From the NCBI GenBank assembly GCA_018105865.1, contig CM030856.1, forward strand, positions 2,801,620 through 2,865,619: a stretch of DNA of 64,000 nucleotides, read 5' to 3'. This document shows, piece by piece, positions 58,890 through 64,000 of the stretch; positions within the stretch are counted from its first letter, which is position 1; the number at the start of each line of letters is the position of its first letter. The notes under the pieces were generated by a model. That model was not told where the DNA came from. It did not search any database and saw only the letters and a program-made list of their open reading frames with translations. Origin of the DNA: Metaphire vulgaris (lineage: Eukaryota; Annelida; Clitellata; Crassiclitellata; Megascolecidae). The position numbers were made by a program, and so were the translations under genes.

Positions 58890-59960
58890 TGGAACACTTC
58901 GTGGCAGTGCAGGAATGATCCTGACAAATTTTACTACATTTGTGGTTGTTTTACAACACCTAAACAAAGGAGATGTGTCTGAATTTGATTTGTGCATCGA
59001 GCTTATCATGCATATTTCGCAGTTAAATTGGGTGACCAGGAAAACCTTGGGCACCACATAAAGTGTGCAGGACATATGTTGAAAGCCTCAGACAGTTCAT
59101 AATGTGACTACTGACTAAAGGTCAGAGAAAAAGACTAAAGGTCAGAGAAAAGTCTTAACTTTGGAGTTCTAATGGTGTGGCGAGAGCCTCGAAACCATGT
59201 TGATGACTGCTACTTCTGCCTGGTAACTATTTCAGGCATGTCCACAAAGACAAAATCTTCCATCCAGTACCCAAATCTCCCCTCTGCTCTGAGACCGGTT
59301 GCTCACTGTGACGAAGTCCCTGTACCTATTTGCACAACTTTGGGAGTTTCTGACGATGATGAATTTTGTCAGTCAACAGACACCGATGGTGAAGATTTCG
59401 TGGCCTCAGAAGTTGACGCTGGAATGCATCAAACATTCAACCAAGCTGAGTTGAATGACCTTGTACGAGATCTTGATCTGCCGAAGTCGTCAGCAGAGTT
59501 ACTGGGTTCAAGACTGAAGGAAAAGAATCTGTTCAGTGTTGGCTACAGGAACCACGCTTATGTATCATGGCAGAGAGAATGATCTTTTGAAATATTTCCA
59601 TATGGAAGAGGAGTTTGTATACTGCATCAACATCAAAGGACTTATTGAATCAATGGGATGTTATAGTTGTAGACAAGACGCTTTTTACGACCTGATTACT
59701 GACTTACTCGGCAACTTAAGAGTCGAGAATTATGACCTTTCAGTTCAAAATTCGAAGATTGCTTTTCGAAGACTGGGATCAAACATGAGTGTCAAGTTGC
59801 ATTTCCTTCGTAGCTATCTGAACTTCAAATCTTGAAGCTATGAGTGAAGAACAAGGAGAATGCATCCATCAAGACATCACGACCATGGAACGTAGACATC
59901 AAGGCAGATGGAACTCAAACATTATGGCAGGTGTGTACAGCGTGACAACTGTGATATCAT
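58890..59960 (+). pseudogene. Cysteine-rich element protein, copy 3
   Basis: Broken frames encode NDPDKFYYICGCFTTP, then WREPRNHVDDCYFCLVTISG, QAELNDLVRDLDLPKSSAEL and ENDLLKYFHMEEEFVYCINI. The C-terminal LEAMSEEQGECIHQDITTME then RRHQGRWNSNIMAG aligns with copy 2's SDEHGERFHKDIASIEKRYQ. Frameshifts occur near 58.95, 59.1, 59.55 and 59.75 kb. A central segment is deleted compared with what the full family should contain. Confidence 0.7.
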
Positions 59961-60309
59961 AACTATACCGGAGCATCCAAAAAGAGAAGATTCCTTTCTC
60001 AAAACTTAAATTTAAGCAACTAGCTATTGCTCTTATTGCTCTCTTGGTGAGACGACAGACTCATTTTTTGGCTGAATAAAAAATATTATGTGTTATCGGT
60101 TCTTCAGAATTTCCTATTTTCCCTTATATTTGACTTGAACATCTTCAATTAAGCATTCCTCATTTGCGAAAAAATTTGACGTATTGCATAATTTTTGACT
60201 TCATATCTGGAATCAGCACCTTTCAATTGGGTAAAATCAGCAGAAATACTTAGGTCAGCAGCAAATTTTTAAAAATGTAGACCAGTGTAATCATTCATAC
60301 AACTCGCTG

Positions 60310-61098
60310 GATTGTGGTCTGAAATTTAATTCAAAACTGTACCACGGTTCAAAAGTTGCAGCCAAAGTATTTTGCGGTCGAACCAAATGTGAGGCAATCG
60401 TGGCAAATGTGCTTGTTAAGAAAAATTTGACTTTGACGAAAATTCAACATCTGAAACTTGTCTAAACTCAGTCTTTAAGGTAATCTTCTTCAAAATACCA
60501 GACTTTTGTAGAAATTGTAGAGGATTTGATGCTAAAAGACAAACTTCCTTTGAACATGGATTACCTATTTGATGAAGTTGCGCTTCTTCAAGCAAGTTTT
60601 AGCTTGATTCAGAGCGCTGAACTATTTGAAGAATGCAAAACAACAAGCAGCAAATGGCACAGGATCTTGAAAAGTGTTAATCATAAGTGTGTTAATGTTT
60701 TAAAATTTGTTTCATTTGTGCTTTAAATTCCTTGAACATCAGCTTACTGTGAACGCTTTTTTTAGTGCAATGTCATCTAAATGGCGCAATGAAAGAAACA
60801 GATGCTGCGTAGGGCTAATGAAAAATGAACTTTTCATATACTTTAACTTTGCAAGACACGTCGTAAATTTTCAGAAAAAAATAAAACATGATCCACAGTT
60901 GCTGAAGTGTGCAAAAAGTTAGATAAAATATAATTTTAAGAAATAGGAGACTAGGGCTTAGGCTATAGTCTATAGCCTATTGCAAAATTCGACTTTATTT
61001 TAAACGATTTTGACGTTAAGACGGTTAAGTCAAAGTTAAAACACATGTTTTTGAACTATGTCCTTAATTGAAATTTGTCACAGTTGGCAACCCTACTT
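60310..61098 (+). pseudogene. hAT-type transposase C-terminal relic
   Basis: Encodes SKVAAKVFCGRTKCEAIVAN, then MLKDKLPLNMDYLFDEVALL and FVSFVLCIPGTSAYCERVFS-like residues across a frameshift near 60720, then MSSKWRNERNRCCVGLMKNE. The pattern (P.T.A..ER.FS.M...W...RNR) is a hAT dimerisation block. The right boundary is probably at 61098 (GTTGGCAACCCTA), which abuts LINE B sequence; the left end is unresolved. Confidence 0.6.
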
Positions 61099-61592
61099 AC
61101 ATATGGCTCACTTCAGTCATAAAAATCTGTCTACCTCAGATCAGCCTCTTCGACCCACACGTTCGTCATCTCATCTCACTATTTCACGCCCGCTGAATTA
61201 GTCATCCCTTAAAATTTGCAACTGTGCCTTTTCATACGCCGCACCTGAACTTTGGAAACTCGATCCCAGCGTTCCTCCGCAGTCTTAGACACTGTTAAAC
61301 AATCAATGCTGGATCCTAATTTCCCATGATTCATGCATTATCTCCTCAAGTCTTCAGGTCGAAGCTCAAAGCCTTCCTTTTTCTGAAATAATTTCCTCCA
61401 TAGCTATAACAACTTAGCCTAACTGTCCTTCAGATATTGACTATTGTCTAGCTGATCATCCACCTTTGGCCATAGCTATTTTAATAAAGGCTGAGCGCCT
61501 AAGAATAAGCGACCTACTGTTGCGCTGCTGCCCAAAGCGCTATATAAATTCACAAGATGTTGCTTACTTACTTACTTACTTACTTACTTACT
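61099..61592 (+). mobile_element. 5'-truncated LINE B tail with (CTTA)n
   Basis: It matches 5725-6188 of LINE B and ends CGCTATATAAATTCACAAGA, then (CTTA)n to 61592. Confidence 0.8.
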
Positions 61593-61721
61593 GATATCTA
61601 TATTACACGACGGTTAAACCAGCAAACGCGACAAACATAATATTATGAGAAAATAAAGAAGCCCATTCACGAAGCATAATTAAAAACAAAAACGGCACTG
61701 TTGTTATAACTGAATACTAAC

Positions 61722-61863
61722 TCGCTGTTTGAGCACAAACGTAAAATCTCGTTTCTTCACACCCTTCACTAACCCATTGACCACTTGGTGATTCTGACAT
61801 GACTGTGCATGGTAAGGCAGAAGCATTTTCGAATCCATGTAGTTGCCAGTTTTCAAAAGTCAC
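61722..61863 (-). CDS. Host gene exon: end of an upstream C-type lectin domain
   Basis: The acceptor is TCCTTATTTGCAG, the donor GCGA|GTTAGT; it enters in phase 0 and leaves in phase 1 (142 bp). It encodes VTFENWQLHGFENASALPCT, then VMSESPSGQWVSEGCEETRF and YVCAQTA. These are C-type lectin C-terminal features: NW, then C..M....G.W....C......(Y)VC. EPN and WND are absent here, so this domain probably lacks the canonical sugar site. It is the most upstream exon found; the rest of its domain must lie upstream of 62 kb or outside the window. Confidence 0.9.
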
Positions 61864-61904
61864 CTGCAAATAAGGACGTGAAGCCTGCCGGTTTAGCTTG
61901 CCTG

Positions 61905-62026
61905 GATGATGGCGGCGATAATGGCGATGATGATGTTGATGATGTTGATGATGATGATGAAGAGGATGACAATGACATCGTCTCACCATCATCACCGTCA
62001 TCACCGTCATCACCGTCATCACCGTC

Positions 62027-62091
<65 letters not shown>

Positions 62092-62165
62092 CATTATCAT
62101 CGCCGTCGTCGTCATCGTCGTCGTCGTCATCATCATCTTCATTGTCAGCATCATCATCGTTGTCA
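61905..62165. repeat. GAT/TCA/AAT microsatellite cluster
   Basis: (GAT)n, (TCACCG)n, (AAT)n at 62027-62090 and (GTC/ATC)n follow each other immediately upstream of the lectin exon in transcript direction. Confidence 0.9.
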
Positions 62166-62169
62166 CCTC

Positions 62170-62788
62170 GTCATTGTCAACATTGTAACCATCGTCATCG
62201 CATTCCGGTGGCGCCTTATGGCGATCTTTACGTGTATGCGTGTGTTTCTGAATATCGCCGTATATGGCAGTATACTGGCTTAACGATGTGATGCATCCGG
62301 CAAAACAGAACGTCGATTGATTTAAGACAAAATGTTAAATAAAGTGTCCAGCTTGAAGTTAATCGTACGGGCGAAATAATTCGAATACCGGGCGAAATAA
62401 ATTGATTAGTGATACGTGTGAGATTAGTCAACAAGACTTTTTTAGAAATGCTTAGCCTACACCTGCGTGTACAAAACAATTAGTCTCCAAATTATATAAT
62501 TAGCTATAGTTAGACTTTTATTTGTGATTTTTATCCATTTAGGGTCTAGACTATTTATTATCTTTATTAAGGATTTGCCACAAATATCAAAATGTTTCAA
62601 CTATTTACTTTCTAAATCAAGAAATCGGCCTATTTGACGTTGTGTGACCGTTTCTCGTCAGAACACAGAAGTTATGCAGCAACCTCGAGCACGATGCTAG
62701 TACTTGGATGATTGCGGTGACAATTATGATGATGATTGTAATGGTGATGATGATCCTGGGATCTAGTCGAGGTGAGGTGCCGGTATAG
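62170..62788. other. Intron, no feature recognised
   Basis: AT-rich, no supported coding, no paired ends. Confidence 0.5.
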
Positions 62789-63707
62789 CAGACATGGGTC
62801 AATTACGTTTTAAGCAATTACAATTACATTACAATTATACGGATTTTTGTCAATTATAATTACAATTACAATTACAGCCAATTACATTGGGACCAATTAC
62901 AATTACAATTACAAACGTGTCAATTACAATTACAATTACAATTACTTTTCATTCCTCTTTCTGCTTCTTTTAAAAAACTTAAGTGTCTAAAATAATTAAC
63001 ATAAATTAGTTCAACAAATTCATATGCTACGGCCTATTTAAAAAACCGTAACACAAAGTTTCACAAATCCGCAAATGAGTCAACAAATTCGAAGTAGCCT
63101 TTTTCGAGCATGACACTAATTCACCACACAACCGGCACTTCACTTTAATTAACATTTGCATTGGAAACAGCATTGTTAAAGTCATCAGACTTTTCAAATA
63201 ATTCCATATTACTCCTGCTTGATTTACGCTCATCTTTACTGGTAGCTGGCATTAAACTTTTATTCACAAAAAAGCGCAGCCGCAGAACATAGGAAGTAGA
63301 CTAGACATATGATAAGCTGGTTCCCTTCCAATTTGAAAGGCAGTAAAAAGTAAATGCCGGTAAGTAAATGTTTGCATGGCAACTGACCAGAGCAGTGAGT
63401 CCATTTACCAATAACCGTTGTACTTTGACAATTCACTAACCACCCAATGTATTCACTGCGATACATTCATAGACTGACAAGACTTCGGCTCATACATGCT
63501 AATACGCTATAAGAACTTATAAAACTCACATTCCTGTAATTGGGTAAATCAATTACAATAGCTCAATTACAATTACAATTACACACAAGACAATTACAAT
63601 TACTTGTAATTGAACTTTCCACTGATCAATTACAATTACAATTACATTGGCAAAATGTAATTAATTACAATTGAATTACAATTATAATTGTAATTGACCC
63701 ATGTCTG
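62789..63707 (-). mobile_element. hAT element rich in CAATTACAATTA, with BED finger relic
   Basis: Ends CAGACATGGGTCAATTA and TAATTGACCCATGTCTG. The target duplication CGGTATAG is exact at 62781-62788 and 63708-63715. Both subterminal zones are ATTACAATTACA arrays. The middle encodes a zinc-finger relic on the minus strand, so it derives from an autonomous hAT by internal deletion. Confidence 0.95.
63090..63160 (-). pseudogene. BED-type zinc finger relic of a hAT transposase
   Basis: Encodes VKCRLCGELVSCSKKATSNL then LTHLRIC: CxxC, then NLLTHL and a further metal ligand, as in BED fingers at the N-terminus of hAT transposases. Surrounding frames are broken. Confidence 0.65.
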
Positions 63708-63715
63708 CGGTATAG

Positions 63716-64000
63716 CATATAATAATGACTCCTATATAATAATAACTCCCCAGCCATTATGTATATAATATATATACACAAATTCCAGATTATATATATA
63801 TATATAAGTAAAAAAATTACTTTTTTACAACCGACTATAATCGTTTTTAATTGATATCACGGACAATTTACACGGTTTATACAGATCGGTGGTGATCCGC
63901 GAGAGGGGAGTCTAGTGGTCCGCGGCAAATTCTTAAAAATCGTTAATAAAAATGATACATATATTTTCCATGTCAATGGAGTAGCCAAAAGGTTTGGGTG
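63716..64000. other. Window end, no feature recognised
   Basis: AT-rich sequence with a short TA run at 63796. No supported coding. Confidence 0.5.

Larger units (their letters stand above)
58670..60287 (+). mobile_element. CACTGG element, copy 3 (left end missing)
   Basis: The right end GTAGACCAGTG is followed by TAA at 60288-60290. The last 150 bp are the inverse of the left end of copy 1. On the left, similarity to copy 1 starts near 58670, so roughly the first 150 bp are gone. It includes the TATA/initiator pair and the cysteine-rich protein relic. Confidence 0.75.

Overview
The window is metazoan nuclear DNA, probably from a marine invertebrate; I cannot name the species. Spliceosomal exons encode animal extracellular domains, and microsatellites and LINE, hAT, mariner-type and LTR repeats fill almost everything else. 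No rRNA, tRNA, CRISPR array or bacterial gene is visible.

The one host gene I can support lies on the minus strand and crosses most of the window. Eight exons with matching phases are visible, from about 61.9 kb down to 12.7 kb, and the gene runs on past both outer exons. They encode, in order: the end of one C-type lectin domain (CTLD), a 39-base Thr/Pro linker exon, a complete CTLD in three exons with EPN and WND motifs, a Pro/Thr linker, an F5/8 type C (discoidin) domain in two visible exons, and the start of a second discoidin domain. The product looks like a secreted or surface calcium-dependent lectin. Introns reach about 20 kb, and one has a GC rather than GT donor.

The introns are layered transposons. 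(i) Non-LTR retrotransposons: several CR1/L2-like and RTE-like copies, all broken, plus one element with a C-terminal restriction-like endonuclease (45.6-49.1 kb). (ii) At least fifteen hAT-type elements, most with 8-bp target duplications readable by eye, some nested. (iii) A mariner-type relic with long inverted ends. (iv) A solo LTR containing 17 tandem 45-bp units. (v) Two foldback families with 8-9 bp duplications, one with a telomere-like core. (vi) A family of DNA elements whose complete copies have CACTGG ends and a TAA duplication. They encode a cysteine-rich protein I cannot place in a named superfamily and carry a conserved internal TATA/initiator. This last family is the best candidate for something undescribed.

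Several insertions can be undone by eye because the interrupted LINE frame, or an uninserted paralogue elsewhere in the window, shows the empty site. The region 41.1-45.1 kb is a four-layer example: a CR1-like LINE holds a hAT element, which holds another LINE fragment carrying two more hAT elements; the same outer LINE also received the solo LTR.
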